A stretch of DNA of 64,000 nt from Terribium retamae (GCF_022347545.1 NZ_JAKREW010000003.1:216181-280180); one strand, 5' to 3'; positions 16,321 to 27,735 are shown, counted from the first letter of the stretch. Numbers and translations: made by a program. The notes: a model not told the origin generated them from the sequence alone.

Positions 16321-16836
16321 TCAAGTGCGCTTGAAGGCCCCGCGAAAGGCGACTGCCGCCAGGATCAGGCTGGCAATGGCGTTCCAGCCGGCCAGCGACA
16401 GCCCGAGGATACGCAGGGCTGCCTTGTCGCAAGATGGCGGCACGAACTTGTCCAGCGCATCCAGTACGCCTTTGCCGCCAGTATCGACCGGGCCGGCGAC
16501 ATTGGTGCAGTCGGTTGGGCCCGGCCACCAGCCCCATTCGACGCCGGAATGGAAAACGCCGAGATAGAGGCCATAGACCATCAGCAGCCCGCCGACGACG
16601 AGCAGCACGCGGGTGAGCCAGCCCGGCAGTTTGAACATCGCTGCCAGAGCAGCGAGCAGCATCAGCGGTGCGCCGACATAATAGGGGATGCGTTGCTCGT
16701 AGCAGAGCTTGCAAGGGATGTAGCCGCCTATGTACTGGAAGGCGAGGGCCGAACCGACGGTGACAGCCATGGCCACCGCAAGGAACGCGGCGGTGAGCAT
16801 CGGGCCGCGCTGTGCGGGTGTCGTCGCGTCGGACAT
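16321..16836 (-). CDS. dsbB: disulfide bond formation protein B
   Basis: A 171-residue four-helix inner-membrane protein. It has the DsbB redox centres: Cys42-Lys-Leu-Cys45 in the first periplasmic loop and Cys110/Cys136 in the second. Arg49 after CYEQ corresponds to the quinone-contacting Arg48 of E. coli. It reoxidises DsbA with ubiquinone. The second loop is Trp/Gly rich (EWGWWPGPTDC). It converges with the HNH gene and is 32 bases downstream of the DedA-like gene, probably in one transcript. No dsbA lies in the window. Confidence 0.92.
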   Translation of the reverse strand: MSDATTPAQRGPMLTAAFLAVAMAVTVGSALAFQYIGGYIPCKLCYEQRIPYYVGAPLMLLAALAAMFKLPGWLTRVLLVVGGLLMVYGLYLGVFHSGVEWGWWPGPTDCTNVAGPVDTGGKGVLDALDKFVPPSCDKAALRILGLSLAGWNAIASLILAAVAFRGAFKRT

Positions 16837-16868
16837 CGGGTTTGCTCCTATGATCGGCGATCAGTCGC

Positions 16869-17456
16869 TCAAAGCGCGTATTTGGCCGCGAAATAAAGCA
16901 GAATGAGAACAACGGCAGCTGCGCCCGCCAGCAGGCCGAGCCGTTTTTCGATGAACTCGCGGATCGGTTCGCCATAGCGGCGAAGCAGCCAGGCCAGCAG
17001 CAGGAAACGGCCGCCGCGGGCGACGATGGCGAGCACGATGAACAGCAGCAGATTAACGCCGATGACGCCGGAGAGGATCGTCACCACCTTGATCGGAGGC
17101 AGATGTGCCGCTCCCGACGTGATCAGCATCAAGATGATGAAGCCGATGCCGGACGACATGCGCAGCGCTTCGAATTCGTCATACTTGCCGTAGAATTCCA
17201 GCACCGGCTTGGCAATCGCCTCATAGGCGTAATGGCCGAGAAACCAGCCGGCGATGCCGCCGAGAACCGAGGCAACGGTGGCTACGATAGCATAACGATA
17301 GGCCCGCTCCGGGCGAGAGAGCGCCATTGGCAGGTAAAGCACATCTGCGGGCACGAGGAAGACCGAGCTTTCCACGAAAGCGATGAAGGCCAGCCACCAC
17401 TCGGCCGATTTGCGCGCTGCCAGCGACAGCGTCCAGTCGTAAAGTCCGCGAAGCAT
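16869..17456 (-). CDS. YqaA/DedA-family membrane protein
   Basis: A 195-residue polytopic protein of the SNARE-associated/DedA (VTT) superfamily, YqaA branch. It shows AFVESSVFLVPADVLYLPMALSRPERAYRYA near the N-terminus, then GGIAGWFLGHYAYE, and a re-entrant GSGAAHLPP-like loop (TSGAAHLPPIKV). Members are implicated in undecaprenyl-phosphate or phospholipid flipping. ATG at 17456 is preceded by AAGGGGG; the in-frame ATG eight codons upstream lacks that spacing. It lies upstream of dsbB and may be co-transcribed. Confidence 0.88.
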   Translation of the reverse strand: MLRGLYDWTLSLAARKSAEWWLAFIAFVESSVFLVPADVLYLPMALSRPERAYRYAIVATVASVLGGIAGWFLGHYAYEAIAKPVLEFYGKYDEFEALRMSSGIGFIILMLITSGAAHLPPIKVVTILSGVIGVNLLLFIVLAIVARGGRFLLLAWLLRRYGEPIREFIEKRLGLLAGAAAVVLILLYFAAKYAL

Positions 17457-17594
17457 GCTGCCCCCTTTTCGTGAGTGCATGCTCTAGAAAGAATTTCTTG
17501 GCCACACAATGGCGACCCCTTCACGAAAACGAAAGGTCGCACCGGTCCAGAAGCGAGTTTCTGGCGATTTCGGTTCGTGGATGCCACGCCCCAG

Positions 17595-17622
17595 TTGACG
17601 AACCGGTGCGCGACCGTATAGT
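17595..17622 (+). promoter_or_regulatory. sigma-70-type promoter of tRNA-Leu
   Basis: TTGACG (17595-17600) and TATAGT (17617-17622) are separated by 16 bases and end 28 bases before the mature tRNA start. This is a strong housekeeping promoter for an alphaproteobacterium. Confidence 0.7.
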
Positions 17623-17650
17623 CCGCGCGCATCCGGACCGCCCGGTCCGA

Positions 17651-17735
17651 GCCCCTATGGCGGAATTGGTAGACGCGCTCGACTCAAAATCGAGTTCCGC
17701 AAGGAGTGCTGGTTCGATCCCGGCTAGGGGCACCA
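17651..17735 (+). tRNA. tRNA-Leu (anticodon CAA)
   Basis: The 85-base gene folds as a class II tRNA. The acceptor arm GCCCCTA (17651-17657) pairs with TAGGGGC (17725-17731), and ACCA is encoded. The anticodon stem CTCGA/TCGAG encloses loop CTCAAAA, giving anticodon CAA (reads UUG). A long variable arm and a T-loop GGTTCGATCC follow. A run of five T follows CCA and probably terminates transcription. Confidence 0.98.
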
Positions 17736-18008
17736 TTTTTCTATCTCACGCGAGTTCGCTTCGCTCACCGCTCCGATGGGCGGCCTGGCCGGCCGACGGG
17801 CAGTCGCCCTTGCGAACCCTTTGGTTCGGATGAAGTGCAGCGGCGTGCCCATCCCGCGCGCGCGCCGGGCTGGACAACATCCCAGGCATTCAAGATTTTG
17901 GTCAGGGTCGCGCGCGCCCAAACGAGCCTGCTTGCCTGGGTAGGTTTGTCTAAAGTGCACACCGTGTAGTCAGATCGACGTGTCCCGATCGACGGAAGTG
18001 GCGGCCGA
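17736..18008. other. tRNA-flank intergenic region, no gene seen
   Basis: These 273 bases between the tRNA and the acyltransferase gene hold no supported coding region. The open frames here lack ribosome sites and family similarity. I see no repeat, integrase or attachment-site duplication next to the tRNA. Confidence 0.6.
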
Positions 18009-19292
18009 TCAATTGCGATTGAACAGACTTCTTATCCTGTTACGCAGAAGGCGGGCGAAATTGCGGGTCTCTCGGTAGAGATGCAGTTGCGAGGCGGCCT
18101 GTCTGGTCGCCTTGTCGGCGTCGGGAGTCAGGCCGATGACAAAGGTGCCGACCGGCCGCCGCTCCATCCACAGACGGCTCATCACAGGATGATCGGGCAC
18201 GGCGCAGGAATCCGTCATGACGATATTTGGATCGTCGAGATGTTGCTTGGTTACTTCGATCATCAAGAGCGTGCCTGGAGAGAACGTCGCCAGCGTTTCA
18301 TCATAGGCGGTCTTCCAGGTGTAGGCATGGCCGGCCTCGACGAAGACAATGAGGCTGGCGATGGTGCGGCCATCCAGCGTCAACGAATGAATGCGACACA
18401 TGTCCTGCTCGGCAAGACGATGCACGGCTTCACGCGCGAACGCGGCGCGGAAGCGGTCGATAGCCATCGCGGTGCGTTCGCGTCCTTTCCAACCTGAGGC
18501 TTCCAGCGTCAGGAAGTTCTCGATGGCCCGGCGGATTTCTTCCGGCCCGCGTGCCACTTCGTGTCTCAACTCACCGGTCTCGCCAAGACGCCGCTTCAAG
18601 CGGCGGAACTCGCGGTAGTGATGCGAACGCAAGGATTGCTTGAGATAGGTTTCGCCGTCGAGTTTGCTTTGGAGCACCGGACGCTGCGTCTCGCCTGTGA
18701 TCACCAGCGGCAGGTTGCGGGCCTCTGCAAGCGCCCTGAGCAGGCTCGCCATCGAACCATCGAGGCGCATGTCCGGAAAGGCGAAGACCTTGGGCAGTTT
18801 CAGATGCGGACGCGACAGCATCGAGAAGAAATCTTCGATCACGCCAATCGGGTCGTCGCGATCAACGAGGGGAGTGCCGACTGGACCGAACGGGCTTGCC
18901 CAGGTGCGCATGATGGCAGCCGCGAGAGGGATGCCAGGCCGCTCCACCGAGAATGGCACCAGCAGGCGAAGCCGGCTGCGATGCTCGTTGCCATCCCGGA
19001 TGACGGCAAGGCGCACCTCCTTGTCTTCCAGGCGCGGCATTGCCGGCGCCAGGAAACGCGGATTGAAGAAAACATTGGGCTCAACGGTGCGATTGCACAG
19101 ATAATCGAGTTCCTCAACAAGGTCGAAGCCCGCCGAAGCTGCATAGACGGCAAGCGTCCGTTCACGCCGGTTGGAGGCCAGCAACTCGATTTCCGCCAAT
19201 TCGGCGGCATCGGGCGAAACACCGGCAAGACCGGTCATAAGCGTCCCCGCGGGGCCGCCGCTTGTCTCTTCGATCAGCGGAACGGCGGCCAT
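18009..19292 (-). CDS. BioF2-like (CelD-type) GNAT acyltransferase
   Basis: A 427-residue protein whose C-terminal half (about 215-400) has the BioF2-like acetyltransferase fold. It shows SHHYREFRRLKRRL, the FLTLEASGWKGRERTAM segment and SLIVFVEAGHAYTWKTAYDE, which are hallmarks of the CelD/FemAB-like group linked to exopolysaccharide or cell-surface modification. Its start shares one base with the stop of the flippase gene (TGATG), so translation is coupled. A role in acylating a surface glycan exported by that flippase is an inference from the pairing. Confidence 0.87.
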   Translation of the reverse strand: MAAVPLIEETSGGPAGTLMTGLAGVSPDAAELAEIELLASNRRERTLAVYAASAGFDLVEELDYLCNRTVEPNVFFNPRFLAPAMPRLEDKEVRLAVIRDGNEHRSRLRLLVPFSVERPGIPLAAAIMRTWASPFGPVGTPLVDRDDPIGVIEDFFSMLSRPHLKLPKVFAFPDMRLDGSMASLLRALAEARNLPLVITGETQRPVLQSKLDGETYLKQSLRSHHYREFRRLKRRLGETGELRHEVARGPEEIRRAIENFLTLEASGWKGRERTAMAIDRFRAAFAREAVHRLAEQDMCRIHSLTLDGRTIASLIVFVEAGHAYTWKTAYDETLATFSPGTLLMIEVTKQHLDDPNIVMTDSCAVPDHPVMSRLWMERRPVGTFVIGLTPDADKATRQAASQLHLYRETRNFARLLRNRIRSLFNRN

Positions 19293-20737
19293 CAGGCGGT
19301 TCCTTTCGCGGGAATGAAGATAAACATGGCAATGCCAAGCTTGCGCCAGACCGTGAATGACAAGGCTGCGGCCTCGAACACCATGGCAAGCGCGGTGGCC
19401 AGCGCAGCTCCCCAGAGATGGAAGCTTGGGATCAGCACCACATTGAGTGCAACGTTGATGGCCAGCGTCAAGGCAAAAACGGCGGCGCAGATGTTCTGAT
19501 GGCCGCTCATGGTGAGCAGGCTCTCGCAGGGTCCCACCGCCGCACGGGCGACGACACCGCAGACGAGCAGGAACAGCAGCGGATAGCCGGTGGAGAATTC
19601 CGGCCCAAACAGCATCAGCATGGGCTTGCCGAGGAGAAGCACAACGAATGCCATCAAAAGGGACGGCCAGAACGTCCAGGACACCGTCTCGCGGGCGAAG
19701 GCTGCAAGCTTGCTCCTTTCGCCATGGGTGTAATGGGCATAGCGCTGCGCTACGCCGGCCTTCACTGCAAAATAAACAAAATGCACCAGCGCCAATGTTT
19801 TCACGGTCGCGAAATAGACGGCCACGTCGTCAGGAGCGAGATAGAAGCCGACCATCAGCACGTCGGCATTGGTCAGCAGGAAGAAGAAACTCTCCACCAG
19901 GAAGATCGGCAACGAAACGGCGATCCAGTCGCGCAGATGGATGGTTGTTGCGCCTGAGGGCACGCGGCCGTCGGTGCGGGCGGTAACCTCGATCAGCTGG
20001 AAGATGGTGGTGGCATAGGTGGCGACGATCGACGCAACCAATGCAGTCTTCGCGTCCGCTGGCATGCCGATCAGCAGTGCGATTGCCATGCAGGCAAGGA
20101 TCGCGAGCGGACGCACGATAAAGACGAGTGAGAGGGCTGACAGCGTCCAGGAATTGGCGCGGGCGACTCCCTGGAGCAGATCGGACATCGCGATCATCGG
20201 CAGGCAGAAGATGCCGAGGATGAAGGGCATCACATAGTAGTTTTCGATCCAGCCGGAAAACAGCCACACCCCGGCGATTCCGAGCAGTGCGATTATGGTC
20301 GAGGCGACCAGGACGAAGATCCGGCTGGCCAGCAGGATGCCGCGCAGCTCAGGCAGTTTGCCATGTTCGCGGAATTCGGGAATGAAGCGGATCACAGAAG
20401 TATGGAAACCGAGGCAGGACAGGTTTCCGACGATGACCATCGTCGTCCAGACCAGCACCAGGATGCCGTATTCGAAAGAACCCATCCAACGCGCCATCAG
20501 CACTTGGCTAACGAAGGCAATGACGGCGCTGATGACGCGGATGACGAAAGCGAGCAGCGAAATCCGCCCGGCTTCGCCACGCTCATCGGATGAAAAGAGA
20601 ACTGCATCGAGTTTGTCGAACAATGGCCGTGCGCGCAGCGCCAGGCGCTGCGGCAGAAACCGCTCAGCTGTCGTGGCTGTGGAAAAGCGCACGCGGTACT
20701 CCCAGTCCTCGCGCCGAACCCTAACAGGCCTCAGCAC
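19292..20737 (-). CDS. polysaccharide flippase (Wzx/MATE-like lipopolysaccharide biosynthesis protein)
   Basis: A 481-residue integral membrane protein with about 12-14 helices after a basic cytosolic N-terminus of 60 residues. The pattern (ISLLAFVIRVISAVIAFVSQVLMARWMGSFEYG, then LSCLGFHTSVIRFIPEF) is that of the PST/Wzx branch of the MOP flippases, which move lipid-linked glycans across the inner membrane. No glycosyltransferase or polymerase lies next to it, so the glycan is unknown. Only the coupled acyltransferase gene follows. Confidence 0.88.
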   Translation of the reverse strand: MLRPVRVRREDWEYRVRFSTATTAERFLPQRLALRARPLFDKLDAVLFSSDERGEAGRISLLAFVIRVISAVIAFVSQVLMARWMGSFEYGILVLVWTTMVIVGNLSCLGFHTSVIRFIPEFREHGKLPELRGILLASRIFVLVASTIIALLGIAGVWLFSGWIENYYVMPFILGIFCLPMIAMSDLLQGVARANSWTLSALSLVFIVRPLAILACMAIALLIGMPADAKTALVASIVATYATTIFQLIEVTARTDGRVPSGATTIHLRDWIAVSLPIFLVESFFFLLTNADVLMVGFYLAPDDVAVYFATVKTLALVHFVYFAVKAGVAQRYAHYTHGERSKLAAFARETVSWTFWPSLLMAFVVLLLGKPMLMLFGPEFSTGYPLLFLLVCGVVARAAVGPCESLLTMSGHQNICAAVFALTLAINVALNVVLIPSFHLWGAALATALAMVFEAAALSFTVWRKLGIAMFIFIPAKGTA

Positions 20738-21091
20738 GGCAGACTATCTAGGCGAGACAGCTTAAAAAACGGTTCGGGGCAGGTCCTGATCAACCAGGCC
20801 GGGCGAAAGCTGGGACAACATCCGGTCGGGCCGAAGACGATCGCCTGGTTGGAAGCGAAACTGAAAGGTTGATGAAATGGCCATGCGCGTATCGTGCTTG
20901 GGAGCCGGGTCCGAGGCGCTGCAAGATCCCCTTTCGCCGGGCAGACATGCCCTTCGAATTTGCGATGAGAATGGCAGGCTTGGTCAGGAGCATGATGCAA
21001 GTCGGTAGCGGTGGCGTCGCCGGGGTTCCAATCGCAAAGTTTCCGCACTAATTTGCCGCCCGGGTGGCACGCGCAAGATTCGGAAGGCTCC
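20738..21091. other. 354-base divergent intergenic region
   Basis: The gap separates the minus-strand flippase operon from the plus-strand three-gene cluster. It contains a 9-base inverted repeat (CAACCAGGC at 20791-20799, GCCTGGTTG at 20843-20851, 43-base loop) but no clear sigma-70 promoter. The reading frames that cross it are out of frame with both genes and look spurious. Confidence 0.5.
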
Positions 21092-21670
21092 ATGTTCGGC
21101 GGTGTCGGCTCAAAGCTCAAAGCCTGGATATTGGGCGGCATTGGCACTTTCGCCGCGCTTGCAGTCGGTGGCGCTCTCGGTGCGTTCGATACGCTGGAAA
21201 AGCCAGTCGTCGTCCTCGGACCAGGCCAGCCGATCGAGACGGGGCCCTGGAAGGTCAAGCCGCTGCGAGCCTATACCGTCGACAAGGGTATCTATGGCTT
21301 GCCGCTTAAAGCCGGCGAGAAGGCGATTGTGTTTGAAGCCGAGATGACCAATCGCACGGCCCTTTCAAGCAAGAATTATTTTACCACCTTTCAGCCAGGC
21401 GGCACGGAAGACAAGCCCTTCGTCGTGCTGGTTCGCGATGCGACGATGTCACCTGCGCTGCAGCCGGGCTTGCCGGAACGCATGGCCTATGTCTGGGCGG
21501 TGCCGACCGGGGCAGTGCCGCCTGAGCGTTTCGTGGTTGCGGTAAATGGGAAGATCCACAAGCAGCGCGACAATCTCTATGGCGTGCCCGGCTGGTATAA
21601 TGAGCATCTCATCGGCACGGTGGCGATGACAGTCGGCGTCGGCCCCGACACACCGGATGCAAAGCCATGA
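21092..21670 (+). CDS. membrane-anchored protein of unknown function, DUF4352-like (copy 1)
   Basis: The 192-residue product has an N-terminal hydrophobic helix (about 10-32) and an extracytoplasmic beta-rich domain. The pattern of a strand with FEAEMTNRT, followed by LQPGLPERMAYVWAVP and a FVVAVNG strand, resembles the telokin-like/DUF4352 immunoglobulin fold. I do not recognise the family with certainty. ATG 21092 has GGAAGG 4 bases upstream; longer frames lack a site. It overlaps the next gene by ATGA and is the first of three similarly built proteins. Confidence 0.75.
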   Translation: MFGGVGSKLKAWILGGIGTFAALAVGGALGAFDTLEKPVVVLGPGQPIETGPWKVKPLRAYTVDKGIYGLPLKAGEKAIVFEAEMTNRTALSSKNYFTTFQPGGTEDKPFVVLVRDATMSPALQPGLPERMAYVWAVPTGAVPPERFVVAVNGKIHKQRDNLYGVPGWYNEHLIGTVAMTVGVGPDTPDAKP

Positions 21671-22245
21671 TGCGAAGGGTTGCCAATCTGGCGGTTTTCC
21701 TGATTGCCATTCTGCTCTGTTACGGCATGCAGACGACCAAGCCGCATTACGCCGACCTTACCGGCCCGATCCCGGCCTACGGCGCGATCTCAAATACGGT
21801 TCATACACGCACCTTCGACATCGGTGTCGACAAGGTTGTTTTTGCGCGCACGCTGAAATTCGATCAGTTCGGCAAGCAGAAACTGCTGACCACCGGCGGT
21901 GTCTGGGCGATCGTCACCGCCAACCTGGCTGCAACCAAGGATTCGGCCATGGTCGCTGCGGCCACCTGGCGAGGGCCGGACGGTCTCAGCTACCGCGCGA
22001 GCGAGCGGGCGTCTCTCGCCACCGGCGGATTGCCGATGGCGCTGGATCCTGGCGTCCCTGCCAAGACGCGCATGGTGTTCGAGATTCTTCCTTCGCAGGC
22101 AGACGAGGCGATGCTGCTCGTCTCCGGCAAGCTTTTTGCTCCACTCGATTCGGAAGCGCGCATCGCGCTCGGTCCAGTCGCGCTTCAGGCGGACGGAATG
22201 CCGGAAGGCACCGTGGAGACCTATGAACTCGGCAAGACATTCTGA
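21667..22245 (+). CDS. membrane-anchored protein of unknown function, DUF4352-like (copy 2)
   Basis: The 192-residue protein begins with an N-terminal anchor (MMRRVANLAVFLIAILLCYG). A beta-rich domain carries VWAIVTANLAATKD and LDPGVPAKTRMVFEILP, which follow the same order as the NxT strand and PG-x-F-x-(V/I)P segments of the neighbour. The start overlaps the previous stop by four bases, so the two are translationally coupled. Function unknown; the conserved layout suggests that the three proteins form one envelope complex. Confidence 0.75.
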   Translation: MMRRVANLAVFLIAILLCYGMQTTKPHYADLTGPIPAYGAISNTVHTRTFDIGVDKVVFARTLKFDQFGKQKLLTTGGVWAIVTANLAATKDSAMVAAATWRGPDGLSYRASERASLATGGLPMALDPGVPAKTRMVFEILPSQADEAMLLVSGKLFAPLDSEARIALGPVALQADGMPEGTVETYELGKTF

Positions 22246-22253
22246 GGTCCGTT

Positions 22254-22829
22254 TTGAGCATCGCTACGCAGGGAACCCGGAACGAGCGCACGGTGACGGA
22301 GCAACGCTGGTGGTTGCGCAGCCTGCTGGCATTGATTGTACTGATCCCTGCCGCGCTCGCAGTGATGTCCTACGACAGTGTGAAGACACTATTGGGCAAT
22401 CAGGACTTTTTCGCTCAAGACGTCGCCTGGAAGAGCAAGGCTCGTTTCGGCGGCAGCGAGTGGCAGTTGACGGACCTGCGTGCGGCGCTTGGCCGTTCTG
22501 ACATCCCGCCGGATCTGGTCCCCATATTGGTCGACTTCACGGTCACTGTCGGTGAACCTGATCTGCAGAAGCTGTGGCTTGGTTGCAGGATCATGCTCAT
22601 TGATGCTGCAGATCGTCATTGGCTGCCGACGGGGGCGGTATCGTTCCGACAGGCGGATGATGCCAAGACCTGCGTTTCGGCGATGTTTTCCGGCGCTAAG
22701 AGTGGCGATACGCTGAAGGTACGCGAGACTTTTCTTGTACCGAAGGACGCGACCGCGACCATCCGGCCGGCCGTGAGCGTAGGCAGCGAGCGCCCCTCAT
22801 TCCTGCTCTTCCAGCGGCCGCAAGATTAG
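22254..22829 (+). CDS. membrane-anchored protein of unknown function, DUF4352-like (copy 3)
   Basis: A 191-residue protein with a 20-residue cytosolic lead, one membrane helix (about 20-40) and a C-terminal domain with VDFTVTVGEPDL, the cysteines in LGCRIML and KTCVSAM, and VRETFLVPKDAT. The last two segments match the strands of the two upstream genes. TTG 22254 has GAGG 6 bases upstream and starts 8 bases after the previous stop; GTG 22293 is an alternative. It is tail-to-tail with the polytopic membrane gene. Function unknown. Confidence 0.72.
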   Translation: MSIATQGTRNERTVTEQRWWLRSLLALIVLIPAALAVMSYDSVKTLLGNQDFFAQDVAWKSKARFGGSEWQLTDLRAALGRSDIPPDLVPILVDFTVTVGEPDLQKLWLGCRIMLIDAADRHWLPTGAVSFRQADDAKTCVSAMFSGAKSGDTLKVRETFLVPKDATATIRPAVSVGSERPSFLLFQRPQD

Positions 22830-22852
22830 ATCACGGTCTACCGTGCGCCGAT

Positions 22853-24154
22853 TTATGCCGGCTTGCCGACCGCTTGCGCCGAGGCGCGTTTCGGCAATGC
22901 GAAAGCGCATTCCAAAATGGCGGCGAGAAAACAAATCCGCAGCGGCTCGACGAGGATTCCCGTCGAACTGTCCTGGAACGGGCTGCCGAACAGGAAAGTC
23001 ACGCCATGGGCGATCACCTGCCAGGTGTCGAGATCGTGCGGGCCGATCAATCGCGTGGCGCCCAACCATGCCCAGGCAGCCGCCCAGTCGATCAGCCGGT
23101 AGCCGACGATAAGGACGACGACCAGCAGCACGCTTGAACTCAGCGTCAGCCGCACGCCGTTGGCGATCGGCAGATAGCGGGAGCGGTAGCCACTGATGAA
23201 ATGTTCGACGAAGTCGCGCAGGAATTTCGGGATCGTCTTGTAGCGCTCGCCGAAACGCTCGACACGCTGGTGGATCCGCATCAGTTCCTGGTCGTCACGA
23301 ACATTGTAACCATAGATCAGTGCCGTCATCACCAGCCAGATGACCGGCATGAGCATGTAGAAGAACAGGTTGATCAGAGTGGTGGAGATGCCGAGCGGCA
23401 TCATCTCCACGGGCGTGACAATCGGCGCTGCAGCCATGGCCTTGCCGATCGGCGCTGCCATGCCGTCTCCTGCGGCCTGAAAGAATGAACCGATGTTGCG
23501 GCTCATCACCCAGGACATTGCCGAATCCTTCCAACGGCTGATGACGTAGAGACCGATGAAGATCCAGTTGGTCTCGCAGATGACGACGATGATCTGCCAT
23601 GCGGAGGAGGCGCCGCCGCGTTTCTGCATTTCCTTGGCGACGCGCCGGATCAGCCAGGAAATGGCGACTGAAAACAGCAGCCAGCGTGAATCCAGCACGT
23701 CGAGGACATTGCCGGATTCACCGAAGGGAGCGAGATCCAACGCTGCGCGTGAATATTGACGTACCGTGTCGCCGAGGAAGCCCCAGGCGGCGTAGTAGGC
23801 GAAAAACGGCAACAGGGCGATGGTGACCATATTGGTCAGCCGTGCGGTGCCGCTGGTTTCGCCCTCTCCGTTCGTCGTGCCGGCTGCCGCGGCCTGGGCG
23901 GCACGTATGGCAGGCAATGCCGGGCGCAATATCTGGAACATCGCCACCGTCACCACGAGTTGCGTGAGCGCCACCAGGGTCAACAAAGCAAGGCCAGCCA
24001 TGTGGTTGACCATGGCCACATGGGTGGCAAGCCGCATGAACAGGCCGCCGGCAACGATCCCGAGAAGCACCAAAGCGATGAGTTGTGGCCAGAAACGGCA
24101 GAACAGGCGCAGCGTCAGTCCGACCGGCCTTACAATGTCGGCAAGCATATCCAC
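22853..24154 (-). CDS. polytopic membrane protein of unknown function
   Basis: This 433-residue protein has about eight membrane helices and a large cytosolic loop near 290-340 (QELMRIHQRVERFGERYKTIPKFLRDFVEHF). No transporter, protease or enzyme motif is visible. The region EMMPLGISTTLINLFFYMLMPVIW and the charged loop could be part of a channel or transport subunit. It lies 23 bases from the end of the three DUF4352-like genes on the opposite strand, which is the only hint of a shared role. Confidence 0.75.
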   Translation of the reverse strand: MDMLADIVRPVGLTLRLFCRFWPQLIALVLLGIVAGGLFMRLATHVAMVNHMAGLALLTLVALTQLVVTVAMFQILRPALPAIRAAQAAAAGTTNGEGETSGTARLTNMVTIALLPFFAYYAAWGFLGDTVRQYSRAALDLAPFGESGNVLDVLDSRWLLFSVAISWLIRRVAKEMQKRGGASSAWQIIVVICETNWIFIGLYVISRWKDSAMSWVMSRNIGSFFQAAGDGMAAPIGKAMAAAPIVTPVEMMPLGISTTLINLFFYMLMPVIWLVMTALIYGYNVRDDQELMRIHQRVERFGERYKTIPKFLRDFVEHFISGYRSRYLPIANGVRLTLSSSVLLVVVLIVGYRLIDWAAAWAWLGATRLIGPHDLDTWQVIAHGVTFLFGSPFQDSSTGILVEPLRICFLAAILECAFALPKRASAQAVGKPA

Positions 24155-24356
24155 CTCGCGACGCGCCCCCGCAGCCTTTTAGCAAAGTTTCAGCCGATGT
24201 CTGCCCTTGCAGTCGTCGATACGGCCGGCTGCTGACAGTTCCGCGGCGAGGTCGTAGGCGCGCTTCCCGAAAAGCCGATTGGGCCAAGGGAACCATGCCG
24301 GCAGTTTTTCATTGGAAAATCGCCGGACGGGAGAGGACCGGCAGGAGGAAAACGTC

Positions 24357-24728
24357 ATGAAAACCGCACTTGCCATCCTGGTGGCGGCCGTTGCTTTTGG
24401 CCAATCGGCAGACGGGCTGTCAGCCGCGCCGTTGAACACGATGAACGAGGTGGGAACTGCATTGCAGAATTGCTGGAGCCCGCCTTCCGATGCAGCGAAA
24501 GGGGCGGTGACGCTGCAATTCAGTTTCAAACGCGACGGATCGCTGATCGGCCCGCCCAAGGCGACCAGCATTCGCGTGGAGGGCGATGCCGACAAGCGCC
24601 AACAACTCGTCCAGGCAGCGATCGATGCTATTCAGAAATGCCTGCCGCTCACTTTCGCACCGAAGCTGGCGGACGGCATGGCGGGCACGGTCTTTACCTT
24701 GCAACTGGCTTCGCCGAAGCAGCAATAG
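24357..24728 (+). CDS. exported TolA/TonB C-terminal-like protein
   Basis: The 123-residue protein has a signal peptide (MKTALAILVAAVAFGQSADGLSA, cleavage near 24) and a single domain. Cys39 in QNCW, a LQFSFKRDGSLIGPP strand, the AAIDAIQKCLP helix (Cys95) and a final VFTLQL strand recall the C-terminal domain of TolA from alphaproteobacteria, which carries a disulfide between two such cysteines. Here it is free of the membrane anchor and helical domain. AGGAGG sits 8 bases before the ATG. Its partner is unknown; Tol-Pal involvement is an inference. Confidence 0.78.
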   Translation: MKTALAILVAAVAFGQSADGLSAAPLNTMNEVGTALQNCWSPPSDAAKGAVTLQFSFKRDGSLIGPPKATSIRVEGDADKRQQLVQAAIDAIQKCLPLTFAPKLADGMAGTVFTLQLASPKQQ

Positions 24729-24767
24729 CGCTGCTCCGGAAAGTGACGAAGCCGTGAGCCGGTTCGG

Positions 24768-27494
<2,727 letters not shown>

Positions 27495-27619
27495 TCAATG
27501 GTCCTTTCGCTTGCAATCCTGGGCGCGGGAGGGAATGCGGCAGGCATCCCATAAACCCACCTGAACAGAGAAACACCAAAAAGCGCCCGGAAAACGGTTC
27601 TGGACGCAAAGTCGTTGGA

Positions 27620-27648
27620 CAGATAAGAGGGGGCACAATCGATGTCAA
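27620..27648 (-). promoter_or_regulatory. candidate secA promoter
   Basis: On the minus strand TTGACA (27643-27648) and TATCTG (27620-27625) are 17 bases apart. They lie about 125 bases upstream of the secA start. The -35 is perfect and the -10 moderate. Confidence 0.55.
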
Positions 27649-27735
27649 CGCTGCGTTACCGAGCCGCGGAACGCCTAATTCTGCCACATTCCGGCTGATC
27701 AAAAGACCCACTCATCCACATCGGAGCTCTTTCGT

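Noticed and set aside
17521..17736. Short minus-strand frame ending in the tRNA-Leu gene
   Set aside because: It starts on the reverse complement of the tRNA T-arm and is a well-known artefact next to tRNA genes.
20731..21258. 175-codon minus-strand frame over the flippase/DUF4352 gap
   Set aside because: Overlaps two supported genes out of frame, Pro/Ser-rich, no ribosome site.
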